Source: Mucilaginibacter celer
GTDB lineage: Bacteria > Bacteroidota > Bacteroidia > Sphingobacteriales > Sphingobacteriaceae
Length of the DNA stretch: 64,000 nt
NCBI RefSeq assembly: GCF_003576455.2
Contig: NZ_CP032869.1
Span: 682,001 to 746,000, forward strand
Direction: 5' to 3'
How positions within the stretch are numbered: the first letter of the stretch is position 1; each line of letters begins with the position of its first letter. A program made the translations under genes and the position numbers. Below are positions 45,881-55,402 of this stretch, piece by piece. Below the pieces are notes generated by a model that saw only the letters and a program-made list of their open reading frames with translations, did not search any database and had not been told where the DNA came from.

Positions 45881-47449
45881 ATGTTGAAATTCGTTTTTAT
45901 GATTATTGGTACGCTGTCTTTATCCTTATGCAGGGAACACAGTAAAGCCGGAATAACCGGCGGGCGTTCTTACCGGTTATATCCAGAGATGGACTGTGGT
46001 CGCCGGTTGAGAATTGTTGTAGCATCGTTGCCGAAAACAAAAAAGTCCCTTTCAGTTAACCAGGTTTATGGAAACTTGCTGTTAACACTCGATACCCTGA
46101 TTTTTAGTGGCCGGGAGAATGATGCCTACAGCTTGTTGAGGGGAACGCTTAGGGAAGTCCCCGCGTCTAGTCTGCAAAGCAGGTTATACAAAGCAAAGGC
46201 CTGCGGCGATGTATTCTATGCGCTCAAAAAGCCGGAAATAGCTAAAGATTATTACCTGTTACTTTTACGGCTGGCCAGCCAGGCTAAAAAGCCTTATCAC
46301 CAGATGCTTGAAGACTGGTTATCCTCAGCCGCGTTTGTAAAGGTAAATGATCAAAGCCGCTTTCATTATCGTACAGCCAGCAATTATCTCAATAAAGAAC
46401 TGATGTCCGAAGGCCCGTTATTAAATCAGCGATTCCGTGCGGGGTTTTACCTGAATTTATTCCGTTTGAACTCAGCGGCAAAAAATTATAAACGATCATT
46501 TGATTATTACCGTGAATATAAATTGATAAGTGATTCGCTTTTCAGGCAGGCGAACTTACAGGAATTGAACCATGTAAGGCGAGCATATATGCCGTCCGGT
46601 ATAGCAACGCCTGTCGTCAAGCGGGAGCGAAAAACAAGATCTGGAAATACTATATATTTATTGGAATCATTCGGCATAGTTGTCGTGATTTTATTGGGCC
46701 TGTTGATATCCGGCATGAAGACCGCACGCCGGAAAAACTACGTCAATCAATTCTTGAGTACAGATACAAAGCTTTCGCCGCCCGGGGAGGCCTTATTGAA
46801 AATACTTGAGGAGCAGGACAGATTGAAGGAAGAAACCGAAGAATTGCTGAGGGAAGCGCATCATAAGGTTAAAAATAATCTTCAGCTCGTAATGAGCCTT
46901 CTAAGCAGCCAAACTAAGTACCTGAGCAACGGTCTAGCCATCGACGTGATCGACGAAAGTCAGGAACGACTGCAGGCAATGATGATTCTGCATCAGAGAC
47001 TTTATGGCATTGATGAAATAACAAGCATTGATATGATGGCCTATATCAGTGAACTAAAAGTTTACCTGTCGGGAAAACTTTCTGAGAAAGGCCTGGAGAC
47101 TGAAATCAATATAAGGATTGACCGGATATCGCTGGTTAATACCGAAGCTGCGCTTTTGGGCCTCTTTATCGGAGAAGCAATCTCCAATGTGATAAAAACC
47201 CTCAATAGCAATACTCTGTCATGTACAATTGCTGTCTGCCTGGCCGTCCGCCAACCAGGTTTGGTCCGAGCCTCGGTCACATCTCAGATATCTTCTTCAG
47301 TTGTCAGGAACTGCGCATACGATCTGGGCAGCGCTCTGATGATGAAGGCCTTAAGCGACCAGTTAAACGGTTTATTCCTGATAGAACTGGAAAATGGTCT
47401 GACGGTAAGTACCGAATTTTATTACCAGAAAGAAACCGCCCATTACTAA
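45881..47449 (+). CDS. Kinase-like protein with phospho-acceptor His but degenerate ATPase domain
   Basis: A 522-residue protein, much shorter than its TPR-kinase paralogs because the N-terminal repeat array is reduced. A transmembrane helix lies at about 260-278. The HisKA_2 motif is HHKVKNNLQLVMSLL (His327/His328), so the acceptor is kept. The HATPase domain is damaged: the N-box reads IGEAISNVIKTLN (first Asn lost, second kept). The G1 motif that is DNGxG in paralogs is SQISS, losing the adenine-binding Asp and both glycines. The later LGSALMMKALSDQLNG segment still aligns. It probably cannot bind ATP productively by itself. The next gene starts 8 bp downstream and has the opposite defect. 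Confidence 0.88.
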   Translation: MLKFVFMIIGTLSLSLCREHSKAGITGGRSYRLYPEMDCGRRLRIVVASLPKTKKSLSVNQVYGNLLLTLDTLIFSGRENDAYSLLRGTLREVPASSLQSRLYKAKACGDVFYALKKPEIAKDYYLLLLRLASQAKKPYHQMLEDWLSSAAFVKVNDQSRFHYRTASNYLNKELMSEGPLLNQRFRAGFYLNLFRLNSAAKNYKRSFDYYREYKLISDSLFRQANLQELNHVRRAYMPSGIATPVVKRERKTRSGNTIYLLESFGIVVVILLGLLISGMKTARRKNYVNQFLSTDTKLSPPGEALLKILEEQDRLKEETEELLREAHHKVKNNLQLVMSLLSSQTKYLSNGLAIDVIDESQERLQAMMILHQRLYGIDEITSIDMMAYISELKVYLSGKLSEKGLETEINIRIDRISLVNTEAALLGLFIGEAISNVIKTLNSNTLSCTIAVCLAVRQPGLVRASVTSQISSSVVRNCAYDLGSALMMKALSDQLNGLFLIELENGLTVSTEFYYQKETAHY

Positions 47450-47457
47450 AGACAGCC

Positions 47458-49860
47458 ATGCTAAAAATAGTATTTACTTCAGCATTTATTTTCTCAGCGT
47501 GGTCCGTCGCAGCACAAGTACCAGATAGCAGCCCTAACAACAAAGCGCTGATGCTGCTCAGTTCCGCTTTCATCACAGTTTCACGTGAAGCTGCCATTGA
47601 TCTGGACAGCTCATTGGTGCTTACAGCAAAGTATCACCATCTCAGCAGGGCAGTTCTGATCTCCGAGGGGATAGACGACGCATATGCGATCAAATGCTGC
47701 CGCTGGATCGATGACCGGAACACCAGTGTACCTGAAAACGAAATAAAGCAACTGCACGGGAGCCGCAAAGTCCGCCTGCAAATGCTGCTCGGCGCTTATT
47801 ACGCTTTTCAGCCGGGATTCCGTAAAAGTGACACGAAAAGGGGGATATATTGGCTCAGGCTGGCTGAAAAAGGAAACAACGTTGTAAATAACCATAATTG
47901 GGGAATGCATATCAACTGTTTGCTCGGGAAATGTTACCTGAAATCCGGAGCGATTGGTAGGGCGAAGGAATGTTTTCGTAAAGTCACTGCCTCGCCGTAC
48001 TTTACCGATCAGCGGATTGTTGCCAAGGCCTGGAATTACGAGGGGATGTACACGCCCTTTCTTCCATCGACTTCCGGCATGAGGATAATTTTTCTGACCA
48101 GGGCCTGCAAATTATTTTTTAGGGTCCGGGATGAAGGAAACAGGGCCAATGCCTTGGCTAATATAGCATACCTTAATTTCGCCAGGCAAAACTTCCGCGA
48201 TGCAGAAATGGCCGCCATGGAATCTCTCCGCGTTCAGCGGTATGCGGGCATTCCATATTCGCATTACACCACTGATCTGCTGAGCCTGATCGCGCAGATG
48301 AAAGGAAATTATGTCGGGCACCTGCGATGGGCATTGGAATCCATCAGGTCAGCTAACTTTTCCGGCGACCACATGGAGCTGGCATTATTCTATGCCAGGG
48401 TGGGCGATGCCTACGCGACCAGTTCCGATAAGAGGGGAAATGCAGTGGTCTGGTACAAAAAGGCGCTCAGTGAGTTTTTGAAGAACAAGGACGGCAGGCA
48501 TGCCTATAAACTGCTGATCCGTTTCTATAATGAAGATTTGAGCAGTTCGGAAAGCAACCCGCTAATTGGATTGATTAATCGCCTGCTTATCGCGAGTCCG
48601 CCTGAGAATACCATTGATCAGCAAGATGCGTACATTGCATTGGGGGAGGCATACCGGAGAATGAAGGACTATAAAAAAGCAGAAAAGTATTTCCTGGAGG
48701 CACGGGGACTGTCCGCTGCCAATCAAAGGATCAGGGGAAAGATGAACGACGGGAACCTGAATTTTTTATTAGGACAATTTTATTTTCAGGCCGGAAACCT
48801 GCCGAAAAGCAGGAGGTATCTTACCGCGCTCGTCCGGGATTCTGCCGCCAGCCGGGAAGCGGCCGGAAACCTGGCAGAAGCTTACTGGCTGTTACACCAG
48901 ATCGATGCTGGCCTAGGAAAGTACGTCTCATCAATGCATTACCTTCAGTTACACAATCAACTCGCGGATTCCATCCATCATATAACCGACCAGCCTGGAT
49001 ACGCTGCGATATTTAAACTGCCAATGTCCAGGCCGGTCGTTCCCGTAAACAGCGCGAGTGCGGCTTCCGGCAGTGCGCGCATCAACGTTACCGTTTTGGT
49101 TTTGATTGCCTTAACGCTCATCGGTTTTGGCTGGGTGCTGATCTCCCGGTTTAAGGTGAGCATCAGAAAATTGCTCGATAATCAATATCAAAAGCGGCTG
49201 CTGGCAGAAGCGACACGCAAACAAATAGGACTTTTAGCATCCAGGGAAAAGCTTCTCAAGGAAGTTCAGTTCAGGGTTCAGGATAATCTTAAGATCATCA
49301 TCAGCCTGCTGAGCCGCCAGTCTGATTTTATTACTGACCAGGATGCGCTGGAAGCTATCGGGCAAAGTCAAAGCCGGATGATGGCCATGTCGCTTGTCTA
49401 CGGACTGGTGGAACCGGAAAACGAGCATACCGGCGTTAATCTTGCCGCTTATGTTTCAACACTCGTAGCTTTTTTGCAAGAGAACCATCAAAAGGCAAAA
49501 TATATACGGTTTGTCTTGAACCTTGATCCCGTTCATGTCGACCTTTCCAAAGCAGTTCCCCTGGCTCTGATGGTTCATGAGATTCTTACGAACAGTATCA
49601 GGCATGCTTTTCTATTTCAGGAATACCCCGAAATAAATATCGAACTGCAGCTGCTACCCGGCGAACCTGTTCGTTTGTTTATACAGGATAACGGCTCCGG
49701 GCTTCCGGATGACCTTGACCCGGTGACCAGCCGCTCGTTTGGCTTCAGCCTGATAGTGGGACTGGCATCCCAGATAGATGCGCTGCCGGTCTTCCGTAGC
49801 CACATGGGCCTTGCGGTCGAAATCAGTTTTGCGTTACAGGAAGAAAAAAACCTTGGATAA
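47458..49860 (+). CDS. Kinase-like protein with intact ATPase motifs but no phospho-acceptor His
   Basis: An 800-residue protein; the ATG at 47458 begins a clear signal peptide (MLKIVFTSAFIFSAWSVAAQ), whereas the longer frame from 47221 lies inside the preceding gene. A large TPR array closely resembles that of the kinase at 13508. A transmembrane helix is at about 544-562. At the dimerisation domain the motif is KEVQFRVQDNLK: both histidines of HHRVKNN are replaced (Gln604, Phe605). The ATPase keeps EILTNSIRHAF (Asn712) and DNGSGLP (Asp744, Gly746, Gly748), followed by SFGFSLIVGL. It could phosphorylate a partner in trans, the obvious candidate being the product of the gene just upstream. 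Confidence 0.88.
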   Translation: MLKIVFTSAFIFSAWSVAAQVPDSSPNNKALMLLSSAFITVSREAAIDLDSSLVLTAKYHHLSRAVLISEGIDDAYAIKCCRWIDDRNTSVPENEIKQLHGSRKVRLQMLLGAYYAFQPGFRKSDTKRGIYWLRLAEKGNNVVNNHNWGMHINCLLGKCYLKSGAIGRAKECFRKVTASPYFTDQRIVAKAWNYEGMYTPFLPSTSGMRIIFLTRACKLFFRVRDEGNRANALANIAYLNFARQNFRDAEMAAMESLRVQRYAGIPYSHYTTDLLSLIAQMKGNYVGHLRWALESIRSANFSGDHMELALFYARVGDAYATSSDKRGNAVVWYKKALSEFLKNKDGRHAYKLLIRFYNEDLSSSESNPLIGLINRLLIASPPENTIDQQDAYIALGEAYRRMKDYKKAEKYFLEARGLSAANQRIRGKMNDGNLNFLLGQFYFQAGNLPKSRRYLTALVRDSAASREAAGNLAEAYWLLHQIDAGLGKYVSSMHYLQLHNQLADSIHHITDQPGYAAIFKLPMSRPVVPVNSASAASGSARINVTVLVLIALTLIGFGWVLISRFKVSIRKLLDNQYQKRLLAEATRKQIGLLASREKLLKEVQFRVQDNLKIIISLLSRQSDFITDQDALEAIGQSQSRMMAMSLVYGLVEPENEHTGVNLAAYVSTLVAFLQENHQKAKYIRFVLNLDPVHVDLSKAVPLALMVHEILTNSIRHAFLFQEYPEINIELQLLPGEPVRLFIQDNGSGLPDDLDPVTSRSFGFSLIVGLASQIDALPVFRSHMGLAVEISFALQEEKNLG

Positions 49861-50093
49861 ATCGAGAGTTATCGCAGCACGTGTTATGTCAAAAGAGGTC
49901 CGCTGTAATAACGGGACCCTGGGTGCTGGGACATTATTTGAAGAACACCGTTATAACGGCGGGGAGCAGTGGAAAATTGCACGCGGGGCGGCGCTGCCGG
50001 AGAAGTGTGCCGCTGTCCGCGTAGCAATCCAACCATCATCATGAAACAAAAAAACGTAGATTTTTTATGCCTAACAGCGTTGCATTGCCGGAT

Positions 50094-50390
50094 TCAGGCT
50101 TCGGCAACTTGCATTTCAAAAAAAATGCCATCTGTAATGAGCAATCCGCTCTCCCCATTATAGGTTTCGACGGTATGCACGTATTTAATACACCGGAAAA
50201 GGTAATCATACCCTAGATCCACCAGGCGGACTGAAGCGTTCTCCGCTGAAATCAGCTCGCTGCTCTGTACGCAGTAGAGATGTTTGTTACTAAGCGCAAG
50301 GTAATCAAAATGAAAACCTTTATCCTGTAGTTCAATTACACACCTGGTAATGGAACCATTAAGTTTTTTAGACGGTCTTTCTGTTTTCAT
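50094..50390 (-). CDS. Small conserved-looking protein of unknown function
   Basis: A 98-residue soluble protein with mixed alpha/beta character and no motif I recognise. It ends convergently with the kinase operon. A perfect TTACGA/TCGTAA palindromic site and a weak sigma-54-like element lie at the standard distance upstream, so it is probably part of the same regulon. The 230 bp between it and the kinase stop show no further gene. Confidence 0.55.
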   Translation of the reverse strand: MKTERPSKKLNGSITRCVIELQDKGFHFDYLALSNKHLYCVQSSELISAENASVRLVDLGYDYLFRCIKYVHTVETYNGESGLLITDGIFFEMQVAEA

Positions 50391-50419
50391 GTGATGAACA
50401 ATAGGGTTCGTTTATTACC

Positions 50420-50503
50420 TTAAATAATTGTGCCTGTTTTTATGTTGTTGATTTGTAGGTATTTGTGTTTTTTTTAATTGAATATTCTTACGATTTGTCG
50501 TAA
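50420..50503 (-). promoter_or_regulatory. Upstream site with weak sigma-54-like element (gene 50094)
   Basis: TTAC-GATTTGTC-GTAA (50488-50503) has perfect outer arms. AGGCACA-ATTA-TTTAA reads from 50435 to 50420, exactly 64 bp from the core; the -24 is good, but the -12 lacks GC. Confidence 0.45.
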
Positions 50504-50761
50504 ATCAACAAATCCTGTTCCTCGTTTTCGTATTGTGGCCGCGACCAGTGCAAGGCCGCAGACAGCCGATGTAAAAGAAACGTCAGGCCATATTTGTGTT
50601 TTTCTATGGTTTTTCCGGCATTACCCGGTCCCTTATAGCCCAGTCCTGATCATTGATGGTAAAAACCCGGATCTGCCGGTTTCGCGGCCGTCCCGATGCA
50701 GGCATTTGAGATGCTTTCGAATGGAGAACATCCTTGAAGTTCGGTTGCAGGTCTTACCGAT

Positions 50762-50847
50762 TTACGATATAAAGAATTTTTGTTAGTCCTTTGGTTTTTA
50801 TAATTTACTGATTTTCAGGATTTTGTTGTTGTGGCATTTGTTTGGAA
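50762..50847 (+). promoter_or_regulatory. Upstream site with sigma-54-like element ahead of the RND operon
   Basis: Site TTAC-GATATAAA-GAAT (50762-50777) and TGGCATT-TGTT-TGGAA (50832-50847) are 66 bp apart, core to -24. A 29-codon ORF (50866-50955) follows directly and may be a leader peptide or chance. The RND adaptor starts at 51088, about 230 nt downstream. Confidence 0.5.
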
Positions 50848-50997
50848 TCAATGGGGATAACTACTATGAGGATTTACAAACGCAAGTCATGCATTCCTGC
50901 CGAAAGATTGACGGAACGCAGTACTCGTTTTGACACCCGCTGCAGACGTCTGTGACGGTACTCTTCAATGTAATCAGAATGTCAAGTATGAAAATAT

Positions 50998-51062
50998 AGT
51001 TTTATTTTAAAACTGGTTCTTATTTATATTTGCTTTCAAATTAGAACTACTTTTATTTTAAA
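50998..51062. promoter_or_regulatory. Probable TetR operators of the RND operon
   Basis: AGTTTTATTTTAAAACT (50998-51014) is an imperfect palindrome. The second element, about 51043-51062, is the reverse complement of the site at 1993-2011 with one length difference and one substitution. They end about 26 bp before the adaptor start codon, a typical repressor position. Confidence 0.6.
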
Positions 51063-51087
51063 TGTGATAAAGATATAAATCAAAACA

Positions 51088-52218
51088 ATGAAAACTCCGT
51101 ACCTTTTAATTTTGGGATTTTTAGCCAGTTGTGCCGGAAAACCCGCTCAGGTAGCTACGGCACCTCAGGAACTTCCCGTTATTCAGTTAAACTCCGGCGA
51201 TGCCTCAACTTACGAGGAATATCCGGCCTCTCTTGAAGGAATAACCAATATCGAGGTGCGCCCCCAGATATCTGGGATTCTGAACCACATTTTTGTGGAT
51301 GATGGCGCATATGTGAAAAAGGGGCAGCCGCTCTTCCAGATCGATCCGGCGCCGTTTATCGAGAAACTAAATAATGCGAAAGCAAGTTTTCACGCTGCTG
51401 AAGGAAGCCTCAAGAACGCGCAGCTGGAAGTAGAAAAACTGACCCCTCTGGTTTCTGGTAAAGTCGTATCCGATATCCAGTTGAGGACTGCCCAGTCCGT
51501 GCTAGAGACCGCGACCGGAAATGCTGAACAGGCCAAAGCCGATATCGCCTCGGCCAGGATCAACCTGGGTTACACCATTGTCAGAGCCTCCGTCAACGGC
51601 TATATAGGCCGCGTGATGCGCAAGGAAGGTAGCGTGGTTGGTCCTGCTGATCCATCGCCGCTGACAGATCTATCAGATGTCCACCAGGTTCGTGCTTTTT
51701 TCGCCTTTGGTGAAAATGACTTCATCCGTTTCAAATCGCTTTATGCGGGTAACACACTCGATGAGAAACTCAGAAGCCTGCCACCAGTGGAACTTGTACT
51801 GGCCGATGACAGCGCCTATGTCAGCAAAGGCCGCGTTGACATGATCAACGGGCAGTTCGACAATAACACCGGTGCGATCACCGTGCGCGCTACTTTCAAC
51901 AATGAACACGGCTTATTGCGTTCCGGCAATACCGGCAAGATCAGGTTATCTTTAAAATTAAACAATCAGGTTATCGTTCCTCAGTCCGCTACCCAGGAAA
52001 TGCAGGAAAAGACATTTGTTTTCCTTTTGGATGACCATAATAAGGTGATCAAACAGGTAATCACCATTTCCGGCAAAAGCGGGAATAACTATTTGGTGAA
52101 AGATGGCCTTAAAAAGGGTGACCGTATCGTGTACCGTGGTTACGACCATCTCCGTGAAGGTGACCAGATCCAGCCTCAGCTGACCGATCTGAACACTGCA
52201 TTAGCCGTTAACAATTAA
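51088..52218 (+). CDS. RND efflux periplasmic adaptor lipoprotein (AcrA/MexA family)
   Basis: A 376-residue membrane-fusion protein with a lipoprotein signal (lipobox LASC, Cys15). The lipoyl halves are at PQISGILNHIFVDDGAYVKKGQ and VRASVNGYIGRVMRKEGSVV, separated by a coiled-coil hairpin; a beta-barrel and membrane-proximal domain follow. It is the first gene of a complete adaptor-pump-channel operon (gaps 11 and 2 bp). Control by a TetR operator at the start codon side and possibly by a sigma-54-like promoter is inferred. Confidence 0.93.
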   Translation: MKTPYLLILGFLASCAGKPAQVATAPQELPVIQLNSGDASTYEEYPASLEGITNIEVRPQISGILNHIFVDDGAYVKKGQPLFQIDPAPFIEKLNNAKASFHAAEGSLKNAQLEVEKLTPLVSGKVVSDIQLRTAQSVLETATGNAEQAKADIASARINLGYTIVRASVNGYIGRVMRKEGSVVGPADPSPLTDLSDVHQVRAFFAFGENDFIRFKSLYAGNTLDEKLRSLPPVELVLADDSAYVSKGRVDMINGQFDNNTGAITVRATFNNEHGLLRSGNTGKIRLSLKLNNQVIVPQSATQEMQEKTFVFLLDDHNKVIKQVITISGKSGNNYLVKDGLKKGDRIVYRGYDHLREGDQIQPQLTDLNTALAVNN

Positions 52219-52229
52219 TCTTATCAGCC

Positions 52230-55200
52230 ATGTTAAAGAAATTTATTGATAGACCGGTGTTGGCAACAGTCATATCGTCTATCCTCGTGATCCTTGGCCT
52301 GTGGGGAATGGTCAGCCTTCCGCTGGAACGCTTCCCCGATATTGCTCCACCCTCGGTCCAGGTTACCGCAATATACCCGGGTGCAAACGCGGAGACGATT
52401 CTTCGTTCGGTTGCTCCTTCGCTTGAAGAAGCCATAAATGGTGTCGATAATATGACCTATATCAGTTCCGTTGCAAGCAATGACGGCTCCCTGGTGATCT
52501 CGGTATTTTTTACCAAAGGCACAGACCCGGACCAGGCTGCAGTAAATGTGCAGAACCGTGTTGCACAGGCAACCAGCCAGCTGCCTCCTGAAGTCGTTCA
52601 GCGCGGGATCGTTACTGCGAAAGCGCAGAACAGCCTGATGATGGTTCAGGCGGTGCTCAGCGAAAACCCTAAGAAGTATGACCAGCAGTTTATCGCCAAC
52701 TACGCCAATATAAATATCATTCCGGACCTTAAACGTATCCAGGGTGTCGGCAGTGCTTTCATTCTTGGCGGAAATAAAGAATATGCGATGCGCATATGGC
52801 TGAAACCAAGCCAGCTGGCCAGTTATAAAATGTCGGCTTCCGAAGTTCTTGCCGCCATCAATGACCAGAACCTCGAAGCGGCCCCGGGTAAGTTCGGTGA
52901 AGGAAGCAAGGAATCGTTTGAATATGTGGTTAAATACGACGGCAAGCTCACCAAGCCGGCTGACTATGAGAATATCATCATCCGTGCGAACCCTGACGGA
53001 TCATTTTTAAAGCTCAAAGATGTGGCTCGGGTTGAACTGGGATCATATACCTATAACAGTTTAAATACTGTAAATGGCAAACCAGCCATTACGATCGTTA
53101 TCTTCCAGTTGCCAGGTTCAAATGCAGATGCTATTCAGATTGAAGCACAGAAACTTTTTGCCAAAGCAGAAAAAAATTATCCGGTGGGAATAGTCAATGC
53201 GACATTCTACAATACAAAAGAAGCCCTGGACGCATCTATCGACCAGGTTAAACATACCTTGCTGGAGGCTTTTATCCTCGTATTTATTGTCGTTTATCTG
53301 TTTCTTCAGGATTTCAGGTCAACACTTATTCCCGCCATCGCGGTTCCTGTCGCTATCGTAGGTACGTTTTTCTTTATGTATGTTTTCGGGTTTACGATCA
53401 ACCTGCTTACGCTTTTCGCACTTGTACTGGCCATAGGTATCGTCGTCGATGATGCTATTGTGGTCGTCGAGGCTGTACACTCAAAAATGCAACACAAAAA
53501 ACTGGCACCTGCGCCAGCGACGCTCGAAGCCATGCATGAGATTACCGGTGCTATCATTTCCATTACGCTGATCATGGCTGCGGTATTCTTGCCGATCGGC
53601 CTGATGAAAGGAGCCACAGGACTGTTCTATCGGCAATTCGCTTTCACGCTGGCAATCGCCATTGTTATTTCCGCCGTTAATGCACTGACATTAAGCCCGG
53701 CTTTGTGTGCGCTGATCCTGAAAGATGTTCATGGCACTGAAGACCAGACAGCTCCTAAAAATTTTAAGGAAAGGTTCTTCCTGTTTTTCAACGTGACCTT
53801 TAAAATGCTGACGGACCGTTATGTCAGCAGCCTGCGGTTTTTAATCCGCCGGAAATGGCTTACCCTCGGCGCCCTCGTTTTGATTGCTGTGACAACCGGG
53901 TATATGATCAAAAGGACCCAGACTGGATTTATCCCAACCGAAGACATCGGCTTTATCGGTATCGCGATCAATATGCAACCGGGTGCCTCGCTGGAGCGGA
54001 TGCATGAATTGGACGAAGAGGCCGTCAAAGAACTGGAGAGCATGCCTCAGATCAAAAAAGTTAACAATCTGGCAGGTTTCGATTTTCTTACTTTCTCCAA
54101 CAGTCCGTCTGCCACTCAGATATTCGTGATCCTTAAGCCGGTTGCCGAGCGCGGGCCGGTGAACACGATCCCGGAAATAAAAGCGATCGTTCAGCAAAAA
54201 CTCGCTAAGATCAAAGGGCTAGATGCTTTTGCCTTTGAATTGCCGTCAATACGTGGATACAGCAATGTGGATGGTTTGGATGTGGTACTTCAGGACCGTA
54301 CCGGTGAGGCTAAATTGGATAAATTCAGTAATGTGTCCGACGCCTTCATAGGCGAGTTAATGAAGCATAAGGAGGTGGGTTTTGCCTTCACTACCTTCAA
54401 AGCGAATTATCCGCAATTCAGGTTAGAAATAGATAAATATAAAGCCAAGCAACTTGGTGTCAGCATCAGGGATATCCTACAGACCATGCAAACCTATTTT
54501 GGCAGCATTCAGGCCTCTGATTTCAACCGCTTCGGGAAATTTTACCGGGTGGTTGCCCAGGCAGACGTAAAAGAGCGTACAGATCCTTCAAAGATCGATG
54601 GCGTATTCGTGAAAAATGACAAAGGAGAAATGCTGCCAATCAATACCCTCGTAAAACTAAAAAGAGTACATGGCCCGGAGACAGCAAAACGGTATAATCT
54701 CTACAATTCAATCTCTGTGACGGTGATGCCGCAAAAAGGCTTCAGCTCCGGCGACGCAATAAAGGTCGTGAACGAGGTAGCGCAAAAGCTGCCCGCTGGT
54801 TATACGCAGGAATTCTCCGGTCTGACCATGGAACAGATCAGCTCCGGCGGGCTTGCGGTGATCGTATTCGGGATCTGTCTGATTTTTGTTTACCTGTTGC
54901 TATCCGCGCAATATGAAAGTTATATTCTCCCTTTGGCGGTTATTTTATCGATACCCAATGGTATACTGGGCGTATTCCTGGCCATCGGCCTTACCGGGAT
55001 CGAAAATAATATCTATGTACAGGTGGCACTGATCATGCTGATCGGCCTGCTGTCCAAGAATGCGATTCTGATCGTAGAATTTGCCGTGCTTCGCCGAAGG
55101 GCCGGTCATGGGCTGATCCAATCGGCCCTGGAAGCCGCTGCCCTGCGTATCCGCCCGATCATTATGACCTCTCTGGCATTTGTCGTGGGAATGATACCGA

Positions 55201-55400
55201 TGATGAGTGCCACCGGGCCGTCTGCGAATGGTAACCATTCGATTAGCATCGCGGCCGCGGGCGGAATGCTGGTCGGGGTTACGCTCGGCTTGTCATTTAT
55301 ACCGGTATTATTTGTTGTATTTCAAGCGCTTCAGGAAAGGATCAGCCGCAAAAAGATCGTGGAAACCGCCCGGAACGCAGATGAATTAATTCTGAACTGA
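52230..55400 (+). CDS. RND multidrug efflux transporter (HAE1 family, AcrB-like)
   Basis: A 1056-residue inner-membrane pump of normal length. The typical N-terminus (FIDRPVLATVISSILVILG), the helix-4 proton-relay pair in VLAIGIVVDDAIVVVE and two large periplasmic loops are present, and the C-terminal half repeats the fold (LLSKNAILIVEFA, RPIIMTSLAFVVGMIP). It exports hydrophobic or amphiphilic compounds as a trimer with the adaptor at 51088 and channel at 55403. Confidence 0.95.
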   Translation: MLKKFIDRPVLATVISSILVILGLWGMVSLPLERFPDIAPPSVQVTAIYPGANAETILRSVAPSLEEAINGVDNMTYISSVASNDGSLVISVFFTKGTDPDQAAVNVQNRVAQATSQLPPEVVQRGIVTAKAQNSLMMVQAVLSENPKKYDQQFIANYANINIIPDLKRIQGVGSAFILGGNKEYAMRIWLKPSQLASYKMSASEVLAAINDQNLEAAPGKFGEGSKESFEYVVKYDGKLTKPADYENIIIRANPDGSFLKLKDVARVELGSYTYNSLNTVNGKPAITIVIFQLPGSNADAIQIEAQKLFAKAEKNYPVGIVNATFYNTKEALDASIDQVKHTLLEAFILVFIVVYLFLQDFRSTLIPAIAVPVAIVGTFFFMYVFGFTINLLTLFALVLAIGIVVDDAIVVVEAVHSKMQHKKLAPAPATLEAMHEITGAIISITLIMAAVFLPIGLMKGATGLFYRQFAFTLAIAIVISAVNALTLSPALCALILKDVHGTEDQTAPKNFKERFFLFFNVTFKMLTDRYVSSLRFLIRRKWLTLGALVLIAVTTGYMIKRTQTGFIPTEDIGFIGIAINMQPGASLERMHELDEEAVKELESMPQIKKVNNLAGFDFLTFSNSPSATQIFVILKPVAERGPVNTIPEIKAIVQQKLAKIKGLDAFAFELPSIRGYSNVDGLDVVLQDRTGEAKLDKFSNVSDAFIGELMKHKEVGFAFTTFKANYPQFRLEIDKYKAKQLGVSIRDILQTMQTYFGSIQASDFNRFGKFYRVVAQADVKERTDPSKIDGVFVKNDKGEMLPINTLVKLKRVHGPETAKRYNLYNSISVTVMPQKGFSSGDAIKVVNEVAQKLPAGYTQEFSGLTMEQISSGGLAVIVFGICLIFVYLLLSAQYESYILPLAVILSIPNGILGVFLAIGLTGIENNIYVQVALIMLIGLLSKNAILIVEFAVLRRRAGHGLIQSALEAAALRIRPIIMTSLAFVVGMIPMMSATGPSANGNHSISIAAAGGMLVGVTLGLSFIPVLFVVFQALQERISRKKIVETARNADELILN

Positions 55401-55402
55401 TC

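Noticed and set aside
47221..47457. Longer reading frame giving an 879-residue version of the second kinase-like protein
   Set aside because: The extension lies inside the preceding kinase gene, and a clear signal peptide starts at the ATG at 47458.
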